DNA of 64,000 nucleotides from Guyanagaster necrorhizus (lineage: Eukaryota; Basidiomycota; Agaricomycetes; Agaricales; Physalacriaceae). Of the stretch, positions 53,191-64,000 are shown one piece after another (positions within the stretch are counted from its first letter, which is position 1; each line of letters starts with the position of its first letter). Location: NCBI RefSeq assembly GCF_019112545.1, contig NW_025064925.1, forward strand, positions 94,855 to 158,854. Reading direction: 5' to 3'. Below the pieces are notes generated by a model, which had not been told where the DNA came from, did not search any database, and was given only the letters and a program-made list of their open reading frames with translations. The translations under genes were made by a program, and so were the position numbers.

Positions 53191-54257
53191 GCCAGGTGAA
53201 TTTTGCGTTTTCCATTTGCACGAGTGCATTCGCTTGCGTTGATTTTCGTTTTGTTTGTGACCATTTGCATTCTTACCAATGCCTTCATGACATCAAAAAT
53301 ACATGTTAGTACATATGATTGCAGAGAAAATATTCACTCCAGAAAGTCTTCGATCCCTAAAAACTTTTACAACTGTTATGGACAGACTAAAGTGTTAAGT
53401 TAACTGTTTGGGACCTAATAAATGGTAAATTTCCTGCCCAATAGGTCTTCCTAGCCAATGCAATAGCATAGTTCTACAATAATTGTGTTAGAATACCAAT
53501 GGAGCCCCAGTGTGAGGTCAGGAATCAAGGGATCCATATGATTTAATATTTAAACAATGGATCCGAACCATCAATCAAAATGTATTAATGTATGTATCCT
53601 ACCATGTGACAGTGTGTTATATCACTACCATCAGCCAGTCATATGACCCTTCAATTAATAAATACCTTGCTCATCATCACATCCATCCTGCATCACTCAT
53701 GATAAGGTCCACCCCCAACCTTTTCTAGAAATTCCCATGTCTATAAATATTAATAGTCTAGATCTATCATTAAAATTGATTGTTTAACATCTTCACCTGA
53801 TTAGATGTGCCTTGGTGCCTCAAGTGCCTAGATCAATCATTCTACCAATTACACATGTTGAAGCTAAACTAAGCATAAAAGCAGGAAAGCAGAAAAGCAA
53901 AAAAGCAAAAAAGTCCAAAACAAATAGACTCTGAGCACCAAAAAGGCATCACATCATACTGAAAGTGATGCAACTATTATCTGAATACACTTATCAACAT
54001 CCACCACCATTTCCTTCCAAAGTGCCCTATCTTTAGCCTTGAGGGTATCCTGTCTCCACCACATGAGCCCTATGAGGATGGTGACTGTGCTATTTTGACC
54101 CCCTTTCTGTAGGTCCTTATTCAGTGGACAATTGTACACTGGCAATAGTAGAATGCTGGTTTTGTTTTGATGCTAAACAGATTGCATTGCATTCCACCAC
54201 TTGCACAGTTCCATCAAAAAGCTAGCAGGAGGATTCAGATAGACATTGTAGTGGCAG

Positions 54258-55260
54258 TTAGCAAGCCAGAGCAAGAGCACTGATGGTCTTAATGACAGCA
54301 CACCCATACATCCCTAAAAGCTGAGTCAATAACCTATACAGCAAACAAATGGCAGTGATGCTTACCTTGCCAGGAGAATGTCCTTGCATCTGCAATATGT
54401 GTGCCTCAAGGTCCTGCCAGTTGACAAGTGAGTCCTGCCATTCTGAGTCCAAAGTCAAATTCATGAGATATCTCACAGCTGAGGGCAACCAGCCCATTGT
54501 GATGATCCCACAAGGGCCTGAAGGCTTATGAGCATGCTTGCTCACCCTCATCTCTGAATTCCTCTCATTATTGTCTTCTTCAGCATGGTTTTGTGTTTGC
54601 TTAGTACCCCATACAGTGTTTCAGTGTATTGCATCAGTTATTCTCTTTTGGGCTGGAAGCTTCAGATGCTACATCAGCATGCTCCCAAATGAATGGCATC
54701 TCTGACCCTCCCTGGTCCTCAAGCTGATCCTCAAATTCAGCATCATCATGTGGAGAAGATAGCAGAGGTAGCTGATTTGAAGGAAGATGGAGATCATCAG
54801 TATGAGGCTGCTCTAGACCCCTCAAAAGGAAATTGAGATTGTTGAGATGTTTGAATGGCATGGTCAGTTCCAGTGCTGGTGGAAAAACAGCTGATGTAGA
54901 GGGAAATACAGTTAATATTGGAACATCCAATATTGTAGAAAGTGGTAGGGAAGAAGGGCTAACTGGTGGACCAGGAGAGAGGGTGACTGATACAGTTGAT
55001 GCAGGAACCTGGACCAGTGGTGCTGCTGGCAAGATTAGAGAAGGATAAGCAGTAAGTGAATGAGAAGTGGGTGATGCAGGGGAAAGGGAGAGCATAGGCA
55101 AAGGGAGAAGAGAGGGCATACTTGGACCTGCTTGTCCTTTATGATCAGCTGTATCATTCAGAATATCAAATTGCCCTTGGTTGAGAGCATACTGAGCTCT
55201 CACTTCAGAGGCTGAAATACAATAAGTAGAATAATCTTGCAAGGAAAACAGTGAACTCAT
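54258..55260 (-). pseudogene. Transposon-associated reading frames (minus strand)
   Basis: 55260-54634 is open for 208 codons (Ser/Pro/Leu-rich, low complexity, with an acidic end). 54551-54258 contains GWLPSAVRYLMN, then DSEWQDSLVNWQDLEAHIL, a pattern I associate with hypothetical proteins of mushroom transposons (spaced Trp, 'W..LV..W...E'). The two frames may have been exons of one gene. Confidence 0.35.
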
Positions 55261-56084
55261 GGAACAGTGTTTTCAAGAAGCAACCATATCATGTAATTAT
55301 GCTTTTCTCAAATGTTCAATGCTGATTATTCAGGTCATCTGGATCAATAGAGAATGCTACATACTCATTGAGAAAAGTACAGCCATGGGTGGTTTGACCA
55401 ATGTGAAAGCTATACATGTTTATCAATCAGCATAAATTCAAAAGACAAGAATCACACTGTGCTCATCTACAGGTATGTATATTCCCATTGTCTGTAGGAA
55501 GAGGGCCCTCTGCAATGACAGAAAACCACCAACTCATCTGGTATGCAAGTTCTTGTAACAAACACTGCAATAAAGCTGGTGCTTGGTCAATAGCCCTGGC
55601 AAAATTGAGGTCAGTAAACAGTCACATTGGTATGGCAACCACTTACTTGAGGTAGTCTGCCAGTGATTGCTTTGCCTCCCCTTCTGAAATTTCCTCATAT
55701 GATTCATGCATGGCAGCCAGTATTTCCTCCTTAATTGAATCTGTTTTTGCTTTGAATTATTTGGCTGTAATTTGATTACTCAAATTCAACTCTGCACTGC
55801 ACTCCAGTGGTTCCATATTTGCATTCAGGGCTTCCTTGACATATGGCTGTACATGAGTTGAAAAGTAGCATTGAGAGTATATTTGAACCACACAAAGTCA
55901 GTGTACAGGCTTGAGGTTGAACAGTAGTTTTTTCTTTTTCATGAGCATTGCCAGATTGCCATCTAAATTAATGATAGCTGTGATAGCTCCTTTGTGATGC
56001 TTATTATTGAATTTCTGTCATATTTGCTGTCAAATGGTCAATTCCAAGTATATACACACAGACTGTTACACATCTTTTTTCATG

Positions 56085-56301
56085 CTTGATATAATACATC
56101 CTGTGCCATGTGCTTTACATTTGCCTCTGAAGAATCTCCAACCACTTCCTCACAACCAGGGATTGGCTATTTATCATTGAATTTCTTAATCATTTCCTTC
56201 ACAAATATTCCTACTCTACCCTCCAGCTATGCTTGGTTGTATGCAGCTTGTTGGACAGAGAACCACTGATGTTGTTCTTTGGTCACCCACTTTTTTGGCA
56301 T
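56085..56301 (-). pseudogene. Transposon-associated frame with C-to-T stops
   Basis: MPKKWVTKEQHQWF opens the frame, followed by two stops that fit CAG/CAA to TAG/TAA changes, then EMIKKFNDK. This N-terminal pattern is common in basidiomycete transposon-linked reading frames. Not functional. Confidence 0.4.
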
Positions 56302-58983
56302 CTAGAGCATACAATTAATCACTAAGTTGCACATGTATATTCTAGACTGTACCTTTTACTTCCAATATCCCTAAAAGAAGATCATATTAATCATTTTGTG
56401 AAAATAGAAAAAATAGAGATCATACCTTGTTTCTGATCTGAGTTTGATCTCATTTTTTCATCTTCTCAGCTGTTATACTGACATGCTGTTATTGCAAGAT
56501 TCAGCAAATTCCACAACTGTACAGTTTACAAGTGGCTTTGTATATGGGATAATCAACAATACTAGTCCAACACCAACAAAAAAAAGAAATTATGGCTCAA
56601 TCTCCCTCCTCTTCTGCTAATCTTCTCTCTGGCAACAATGCTGAGCACTCCTGTAGTGAGAGAAGGTGAGTCATCACTCATAAAATATTTCATGCAGTAA
56701 ATATTTACACAACTGCACAGTATCTACCTAAGTGCCTCTGACACCCACCAAGCTGGTTTCTGCCCTCAAAATTGTATCTGTATCAGAGACTCCACATTTT
56801 CCTCCTCCAAACTCATTCAATTCTCCTCAAGTGTAAACCTCAACATTACCATAGTACACAGTGACCATTGGTTATGATGTGGGAGTATTCCAAGGCTGGT
56901 GAGCAGCCAGTTTCTTTTTTCCTTGCATCATTAATCTAGTAGTATAGAGATCAAGTTGCTCCCTTAGTGATTGGTGTATCTGGCACTATCTTCCAATGTC
57001 ACCCCTCTGTTGTCTCTCCACATGCTTATTATATTAGTGCCTTGACTTGCAATGATGTCAAGGTCATCCCTCAACTAGGCTATGAGAACAATGACAATGA
57101 CAATGATAACTATGATGACAATGATGAGTAGAGATTGAGAATCCCAGTCAGATTGGGTGGGAGGAGTTCTTTTAATATATATATATATCTAGAATGTTCC
57201 CCTATGTTAAATACAGTGCCATTCACTTGCTTCACAACTGAGAGAGAAAAACAAAGAGTGAAAAGTTAATTTGAAACTAAGGTATGGATGGGTTTATATG
57301 CTGATAGAGGAGTTGCTGTGATTCATGGGAGCATACCAAACCCTCCACACCATACCCATTATCTCCATACTGGGTGTGCCAAATGGATACTGGTCTGGTT
57401 TCTGTGTGTAAGATCTTTGTATTCATGCCAGTGTGTGAATATCTTTTTATATATGATAATTTCATGTGTGAACCCAATAAATTGATCAAGTATGGTACTC
57501 TAAAACACTTTGCTAAGTCAAAAACTTTGCATCAGGTTCCACCTCAGCACCAACTATCCCCACTTTCCATGCCTTATTACATTCCTGATATCTGTCACCA
57601 TATGCCTCTAAAATTGCAGCATGTTGTCACAATTCAGCTGCCATTTGACTGAATGTCACAATCTCAATTGGTTTAGACCATTGCTTCAAGTGGAGGGCAG
57701 TAGTAGCCTCATATTGGTGAGCAATGCAATCCCATTCATGAAGCTGGGTGGCCCTATCAAGGGACCAAAACAGCCACTGTAGGCTATTCTTCACTTGCTG
57801 ATTGATAGAGTCAGTAGCATGCTCCTAGTGCAAAACATTGTTCTCATACCTGCTTCAGAGTATCTACCTCTGTTTTGCTGAGATCTCTCATAGGCCAGTG
57901 TATAACAAAGCACTTCCAGAGTGACTCAAACTAGGCATTGGCATGTTCTAAATGATATTGTGTCTTCAGAAAGTGGAAGAGTGTGGAATATTTGGTGAGA
58001 TAGTCCTTTTGCAGTGCTGTCAGATGCATCTAAGGTACAGTAAGTAACATCATGCAATATCAGATATGATCAGACCTTTTCAGAGGATTTGATACATGAG
58101 TATGCTATCAAACAAAATAAGGGGGAACAACTTGCTGCCACTTGAAGAACTGTACAGTTACTTCCCACAGTCAGTTCCAAAGCCCTCAGGATTGGATCCA
58201 TGCCATAAAGGCTAGTGTATTACTGGTCCAAGCTAGCAGAAGATAACTTGAGTGCACAATACAGGCTATCCAATGTATTACTTGTATAATGAATGAGCCA
58301 ACAGGAGTATGTACTTTGTTGCATGTGAACAGCACCAAGGATGTGTTGAAAAGTGCAGGTACAAAAATATAAAAGGATACATTCTCAAAAGCTGAAAATG
58401 CTATTTTCTACTGATGGCTGTGCTGCATACTCCCAAGCAGACCAAGTGGCATCATGTTGGATGGCACTCTCATGCTATTGAACTCTTCTCTGATTCTTCT
58501 AATGTTCCTCTGATATCATGCTCTCACCATCACCAATCATGGTCTTTTCTGGCAACATAGAAAGTTACATCTTCTATCAGACAAAGAATAGTCCACCTCC
58601 CAGTCTCACCACAGAAGAAAAAGACAAATCATAGCCAGCACAATGATAACCTTACCTCTGTTGACTACAACATCCTGAATGAGGCATACCACCTGGATTC
58701 ACAAGCATATACACTTGCTATGGTTAGAAATATGGAGGATGCTGTAATGGCACCACATAAATGTGTTTACACAGTAAGTAATTCAATTATCAGCACCATG
58801 ACTGTGATATCATTGTTAATGTATATCTGCTAGTATAACCCTCTCACAGTCTTCAGTGCCCACATAGATGACTATCTGAGTGAAAGTTTGAGGCATGAAG
58901 GGTGAGATGATGCCATCTCACAGCCTCACTGTAGAGGTGCATTAAATGTTCTAATGAGGATTTTACCTACTAGTATGTTACAT

Positions 58984-59459
58984 GCCAGAACACAAGACTG
59001 TTCTGTAAGTCATGCATGGTAATGGCACATCAGAGTTTCCCTACCCATATCATTCAGGCACATATTCTTATTCAGTTGAATTCTGTCACTCACTATGTTT
59101 AAACATTGGAATGGTGATTACTTTGACAAGATTCTGCTCTGGAAGCTTGGTTTATGCTATCAGGTGGGGCATCTCATAGGTGACATCTGTATTCATCTGA
59201 GGCCTGCATTTGGCAGCTATATTATGATTATAGATACAAATGGTGTTCATGATGTTGCTCTGAATTTCTGTAGTTGCCCATGCAAATATCCACTAGCTAG
59301 CTAACTCCAACATGCATGGCTTTTTCCAGGAACTGTGATAGAGTCTTGCACCACAGTCACTATTGCAGCTCTAAAGCAATTTCAGATGCTTATGTTTATG
59401 GGCAAGCTGTCAGCTTATGAGTACTATCATTCTTTCACAGCTATCAGATAATACAGGAA
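58984..59459 (+). pseudogene. KDZ transposase fragment (CxC2 cluster region)
   Basis: Read across small breaks, it shows C-x6-C-x2-C with MAHQSFPTHIIQ, then HWNGDYFDKILLWKLGLCYQ, VGHLIGDIC, a strand with IDTNGVHDVALNFCSC, and further on FPGTVIESCTTVTIAALKQF and KLSAYEYYHS. This order is that of the cysteine cluster (CxC2) and following region of KDZ (Kyakuja-Dileera-Zisupton) transposases. It stops at 59459-59469, where an LTR begins. The catalytic core is not present in the window. Confidence 0.7.
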
Positions 59460-59469
59460 CTAATACACC

Positions 59470-59938
59470 TGTTACGATTTGATTTATTTTTTCTCCCCTT
59501 TTCTTCTTCTCAACCCCTATTTATGCTTAGTCAAGGCATCTAACCCAGCACTTGGAGACTGTGGGACAAGGCTTAGTCAGCACAACAAGGCCAAGCAACC
59601 ATTTGTCTTCAAATTATTGACAACAGTCAGTGATGCACAAAAACCCTTTTATGTACAGTAACAACAACCAAGGACAAAGGACAAAAGAGCAGAGAGATCC
59701 ACAATAGTTACTGTAGCAATAATAGCATGACATGTATAGTATTTAAGGAGCTCACTCTTGCTGGCTAAAACCCAGCTTTGAGCTAAAGTTTACAACTATC
59801 ATTCTACCTCAAGTTTATATCTGACCTTGAGTCATATCGAGTATGAGTACACACTCAGTGGACTCAGCTGATCCCTTGAAGTGCAAAGGGATGGCTGTTT
59901 ATCATGTGTATCTGCTCACATGATGCTTGGGCATAACA
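59470..59938 (+). mobile_element. LTR, probably 5' LTR of the retrotransposon to its right
   Basis: It begins TGTTACGATTT and ends GGGCATAACA (inverted TGTTA/TAACA), 469 bp, and is related to the solo LTR at 22729. Flanking 5-mers differ (ACACC and ATTAG), so it is not a simple solo LTR; a retrotransposon internal region follows. It interrupts the KDZ coding sequence. Confidence 0.65.
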
Positions 59939-60239
59939 ATTAGCTCAAAGCTTCCCTGCTTCCCTTTCTCAAGCCCAATTGTGCTGAGAAACTGAATGCC
60001 CCCTGCAATCTCCACTGACCCAAACTTTGACCACAAGTTCTTTGAACTCCTCTCTTCTATCATCGGAACATTGATAAGACTTTTGGTGATCATCCAGCTG
60101 TACTGGGGATGCCATTCCATTACTGCCTGAGCTCTCAGACATTATAATGAATTTCTACATATCCAAGAAATCCTATGAAACATAACCCCCAACCTCCCTC
60201 TCCATAACATCCCCAAATCCCAAAGAATGACCTACCAGT

Positions 60240-63160
60240 CCCCAGAAGCTGGGCCTAGTGGCACACATTCAGGGAATGGTCAAAAAGAAACAGGAGGGCA
60301 ATGCCCCACCTGATCTGGAAACACAAACCCTGGCATCTCAAGAGGGAACAGTATACTTGTACGAGGACCACCCCCCAACTATGAAGATGAAGATCTCCCA
60401 GAGGACTTCTTCCAGCAGTCCCCCTCCCCCTCTTCCACCTCCCATACCCATGGGATTGCTGACCATACCAGGGACTCTCTCGATGCCCCTTGGATGGCTT
60501 GATGATCCAGCCCCAGAACTCCTTGAAGCCAGCCTCACAGCCCCCATCCCTCCACCAGGATCAGCTCTGGGGTGCGGTGGGTTCTCTCAGAAAGTGAGCA
60601 ACAATGACAAGTATGAGAAGACACCATCCACTGGTACTTTCCAACCTGGGACCTCACCATCCTGTTTAACTATGATGATGCCATTCGACAGGAGGAGTGA
60701 AGGCAGCAGAATGAGCTGCAGCCAGTACATCATGAGCCTGAAAGGATGGACATGAACGACGAGCAGCAGAGGCAGGAGGAGCTCCACAGGGACAAGCAGT
60801 GAGCTGTCAAAAGGGCCAGACTGGAAAGGGCCAACATTAGCATCTGGTATGGGCTACAACCCAAGGTCGCTAGCATTCTTGCACCCATATAGGCTGACCC
60901 CTCCATGCTGCCCTCCATCTTTCAGGAGCCCAGTTCCCCAAGCAGTGGAACTCCAGAGCCCTGGACCCAAGCCCAGCAACATCCAAGGGCCCCGACTCTT
61001 CAATATCTCCCTCCCTCCTGAACTCCCAGTGCCGACTCCACCTTTGGAAGTGATGAGTCCATCCTTGGACATATGGACTATGGGTCCCCAGAAACACTCA
61101 CATCTCTGCCTGCACCCTCCGAGGCTTTCTCAGAAGTAGAATGGTTGGGCAGCTTATCGACGATGACTACAGACACAACATCTGCCTCTATCATGAGCGA
61201 GTGGAGGTGGCAAGAGTGACTGGGGGAAACTGATATGACCCAGCCATTGGAAGTTGGCCCACCACTGAGTATGAAGTCACTGCAACTGCTGGGCCAAGCA
61301 CTCAGCCAGGGGAGTGAGGCAATGATCCAGTAAGGGACCACAAAGAGTATTTATGCCCTGTCCATCACTTCCCTCCCCAAGGGGGACAACGAGGATGAGG
61401 AAGAAGAAACAGAGAGCAGTGAACCACCCAGGGGACCACCATATGATTTGCAGGAAGAAATGGACAAAGAAGAAGTAAGGAGGCTAACCCAGGAGGAGAG
61501 GATGCGAGAGTACCAAGGGTACTACCTGCAGGGAGTAAATTTGTTATGGCATGATGCTACCTGAGTAGCATTGCAAATCAGACAGCTGTATATGCATTCA
61601 GAAACTAATAAACAAACAGAAATTCTGAGATAGGCAGCAGTGGATTATGCTACTCAACAGTATAATCAATGACATCCTGAGTACCCAGTTAGCTGACCCC
61701 CGGCTTACCTGGCATTGTGTACAGTACAACCAATGCCAAGGATCCCCTCTGTCATGCCAAAATGAGCCATATACTGGGCCCCATCAATGTGAAGCATCTT
61801 TACAGACTCCAACTATTTGGTACAGATCACAGCAACTCAGCTCGCCCAGACCCAAACCTGGCTGATCACCAGACATTCAAATCCCTGGACAGGCAGGAGT
61901 AGCCGACTTCTAGGGGGACAGCCACCTCCTGATCAGGTGGAGACCAGTGGGACAGGAAAAGAGCCTGTATGAGATGATCCTGAAGCCACCCGACTCAGAT
62001 TCATGGTCTGAGATAGGGTTATCATCTGAGTAGAAGAACTGAAAGGGAGCCTGGTGGCCGATGACCACTCCCTCCATTCCTTCCCTGGTCTGTCTGCAGA
62101 ATGGCAACAGCTGCCATTTGATGGGTGGCCCAACCCAATGGAACCACTACCAGAAAACACCAATGTCCTTCAATGCTGCCCTAACCTTCTCCAAAAACCC
62201 TGCCCCTTCAAGGGGGCATCAGACAACATCGATAGATTCCTAGTGGACTGTGAACAGTATTTCGAAGTCTATGTCAGATATCTAGAGACCGATATGAACA
62301 GGGTCACCTTTGCCACCTCCTATCTGGAAGAAAAAGCCAAAATGTGGTGGATCTTGATCTCCCCAAGCTTCTGATCCACCATGTGGGGTCATTACCGATA
62401 CCCCTCCTGGCCAGTGTTTAAATGGATGCTGAACAACAAATTCATTGATCCAGTGGTACAGGAAGTACACAAGCAGAAGATCAAAGAATACAAGATGGGC
62501 AACAAGGTGGCTACAGACTACTTTGATGAGCTGGAGAGACTCGCCAAACTAGCAGAAATACAGGATGACATAGGCAATGATGGACAAATGATCAAAGCCC
62601 TCAAGTGGGGAGTCCCCTCTTCATACCTTACAATGATTTCAGTGATGGGCATCAAAATGCTGATGCCCATCGGGTATGATGAATGGAAGAAATGAATCAT
62701 CAAAATGTACAAAGAGCGACAAAGGCAGAAAGTGGAATTGTCGATGCTGCAAGATTACTTCAAGAAGCTGACCCTGCCAACCCTGAATAAACCAGGGTGA
62801 ACTGCTGGGAAATCACAGGGATCCCCATCGACCTTGTCCTATGGAAGCCAGAAGACAGGAACTAGCACTACATACACTGGAGCCAGAAAACTGATGGACA
62901 TTGACCATATGAAGAAAGAAGGAAAGTGCTTCAACTGCAGTCAAAAGGGGCACACAGTGACATGCCCTCTCCTCATTCAGGCATGTAAAATTGTGAAAAT
63001 TGCGAATACATGGGCTGCATTCCAGGCCAGTAAGCATGTAACAGAAAATAGGACTAGAGCACACAGAAACCTCACTATCATAATGATAAACTGGAGTAAC
63101 AATAAGCAGAGTGCATGGCCTAGTAACAGACTAATACCAGAGGGGTTAGGCTGCATGTGA
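60240..63160 (+). mobile_element. LTR retrotransposon Gag region, decayed
   Basis: The plus strand carries several adjoining frames. 60258-60755 is Pro-rich. 62054-62374 and 62381-62695 contain a retrotransposon Gag core (YLEEKAKMWW, then FDELERLAKLA). 62834-63160 carries a CCHC zinc knuckle (C-x2-C-x4-H-x4-C, KCFNCSQKGHTVTC). Stops separate them, one inside what should be continuous Gag. This is the layout of Ty3/gypsy-type elements. Protease and polymerase would lie in or beyond the gap at 63182. CpG depletion is milder than in the KDZ relic, so it is younger. Confidence 0.7.
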
Positions 63161-63181
63161 GGTCCCAGCACTTGGCCCTAA

Positions 63182-63461
63182 NNNNNNNNNNNNNNNNNNN
63201 NNNNNNNNNNNNNNNNNNNNNNNNNNNNNNNNNNNNNNNNNNNNNNNNNNNNNNNNNNNNNNNNNNNNNNNNNNNNNNNNNNNNNNNNNNNNNNNNNNNN
63301 NNNNNNNNNNNNNNNNNNNNNNNNNNNNNNNNNNNNNNNNNNNNNNNNNNNNNNNNNNNNNNNNNNNNNNNNNNNNNNNNNNNNNNNNNNNNNNNNNNNN
63401 NNNNNNNNNNNNNNNNNNNNNNNNNNNNNNNNNNNNNNNNNNNNNNNNNNNNNNNNNNNNN
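63182..63461. other. Assembly gap, 280 N
   Basis: Unsequenced bases inside the retrotransposon. Confidence 0.95.
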
Positions 63462-63669
63462 GCATAACACAGTGAGGGACTCCACATCGTACCGAGAAGC
63501 AGCACCTTTAGTGAGTCAGATGGAATGACTGGTTGGACACAGGAAAGCAGAACATAGCCATTGTGGCTGGCTCTTAGCATGAGAAATAACTCTGGGGGTC
63601 TGGGACAGTTTACCGCTGTCAGAAATGTTACCGGGGAGATAAGAAAGTGAGTAGACCTGGCGAGGCCAA

Positions 63670-64000
63670 CTAGCCGATGTCAGCTAGTAAAGGAACAGCA
63701 GGCACAGTCATCGCCTGGAAGAGAATAAGTGTGGCAACTGCGACATGTGCATGAGTAATACCAGCGGGATCTGGCACAGAGTCCCACACTTTGAGGATAC
63801 CATAGTAGGATTGTATTAGTAAGTACCATAGTAGAGTATTTAAATATGGCCTTGTATGGCTGGAGGGGGCAAGTTTTCTGACCCCCACAGTTGCAGTGTA
63901 TTGGGCACAGAAAGCCTGGCACTCTAGCTCTGGGTTTGTGTTTGTAACTTCGGGTGAGAGAATAAACCTATTATTGAATACCCTTGAGAGAGCTGTGAGA
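63670..64000 (+). mobile_element. LTR-like sequence at the window end
   Basis: It has a TATTTAAATA promoter-like segment at 63836-63845 and an AATAAA at 63961-63966, with no open frame. It could be another LTR cut by the window edge. It is not similar to the LTR at 59470. Confidence 0.3.

Larger units (their letters stand above)
53191..59469. mobile_element. CpG-depleted KDZ-type transposon relic
   Basis: Over 6 kb are almost free of CG. They contain fragments of minus-strand reading frames (54258-55260 and ~56085-56301) and a plus-strand KDZ transposase part at the right end. Stop codons sit where CAG or CAA would be expected, as left by C-to-T decay. Termini were not identified. Confidence 0.5.

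Noticed and set aside
57175..57190. (TA)n run at about 57175-57188 as an origin or promoter
   Set aside because: A short microsatellite within a transposon relic with no other support.
60338..61341. Minus-strand frames in the retrotransposon
   Set aside because: They lie antisense to Gag-side sequence; the Gag core and CCHC knuckle are on the plus strand.
1..64000. CRISPR arrays, bacterial operons, rRNA or canonical full-length tRNA genes
   Set aside because: No direct-repeat/spacer pattern, no rRNA sequence, and no site with a complete cloverleaf including an anticodon arm was found.

Overview
The window looks like nuclear DNA of a basidiomycete, probably an agaricomycete. Introns are short (about 48-62 bp) with CTGAT-type branch sites. 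Small genes have TATA boxes. The transposable elements are nearly free of CpG and include a KDZ-type transposon with its CxC2 cysteine cluster. Gene density is low, and most of the window is segmental duplications, decaying gene copies and transposon relics. Clearly readable genes are few: a mitochondrial ribosome recycling factor (275-1100), a metallothionein-like gene with all nine cysteines (32490-32727), a nucleotidyltransferase-fold protein (33123-33944), a three-finger protein (40201-41256), a four-exon zinc-finger protein called Z here (26216-27629), and a paralogous pair of unknown nuclear-looking proteins called X here (18427-19784 and 51461-52927).

A cassette recurs with recognisable order: Z gene on the minus strand, a conserved intergenic block (K), a TATA promoter block (P), a tiny metallothionein-like gene (MT), an array of tRNA-like elements, and in two places the X gene. 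Whole or partial cassettes lie at about 1.9-4.3, 11.3-20.0, 26.2-30.8, 30.85-32.7, 35.9-38.5 and 45.4-53.2 kb. Six MT copies form a decay series: D is intact, A has lost two cysteines, B and C have lost the splice donor of intron 2, E is cut short by a stop, and F has lost its start codon, an acceptor and several cysteines.

Downstream of the MT copies, and before X, are about 27 elements of 52-65 nt. They combine a tRNA B-box-like T-arm (GGTTCGATTCC), in most cases an A-box-like segment, and in the best cases acceptor-like end pairing, but there is no room for an anticodon arm. Three types follow MT copies A, B and C in the same order and at similar spacing. Oligo-T tracts follow many of them, and the spacers contain a hairpin whose stem changes on both sides between copies. 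This is the most unusual feature of the window.

Other structure: a 2.9-kb block at 24.59-27.52 kb recurs at exactly +19,200 bp with no difference that I can see, and the second copy ends at an assembly gap. A third, diverged copy of part of it lies inverted at 34.2-35.7 kb. Fragments of a short-chain dehydrogenase, an NmrA-like protein, an alpha/beta hydrolase and the recycling factor are scattered between cassettes. CpG-poor transposon islands occupy about 4.3-5.2, 20.4-23.7 and 53.2-60 kb. They include a solo LTR with a CATAT target-site duplication and a KDZ transposase gene apparently broken by an LTR retrotransposon, whose Gag region runs to the end of the window. All assignments were made by reading the sequence; no database search was run.
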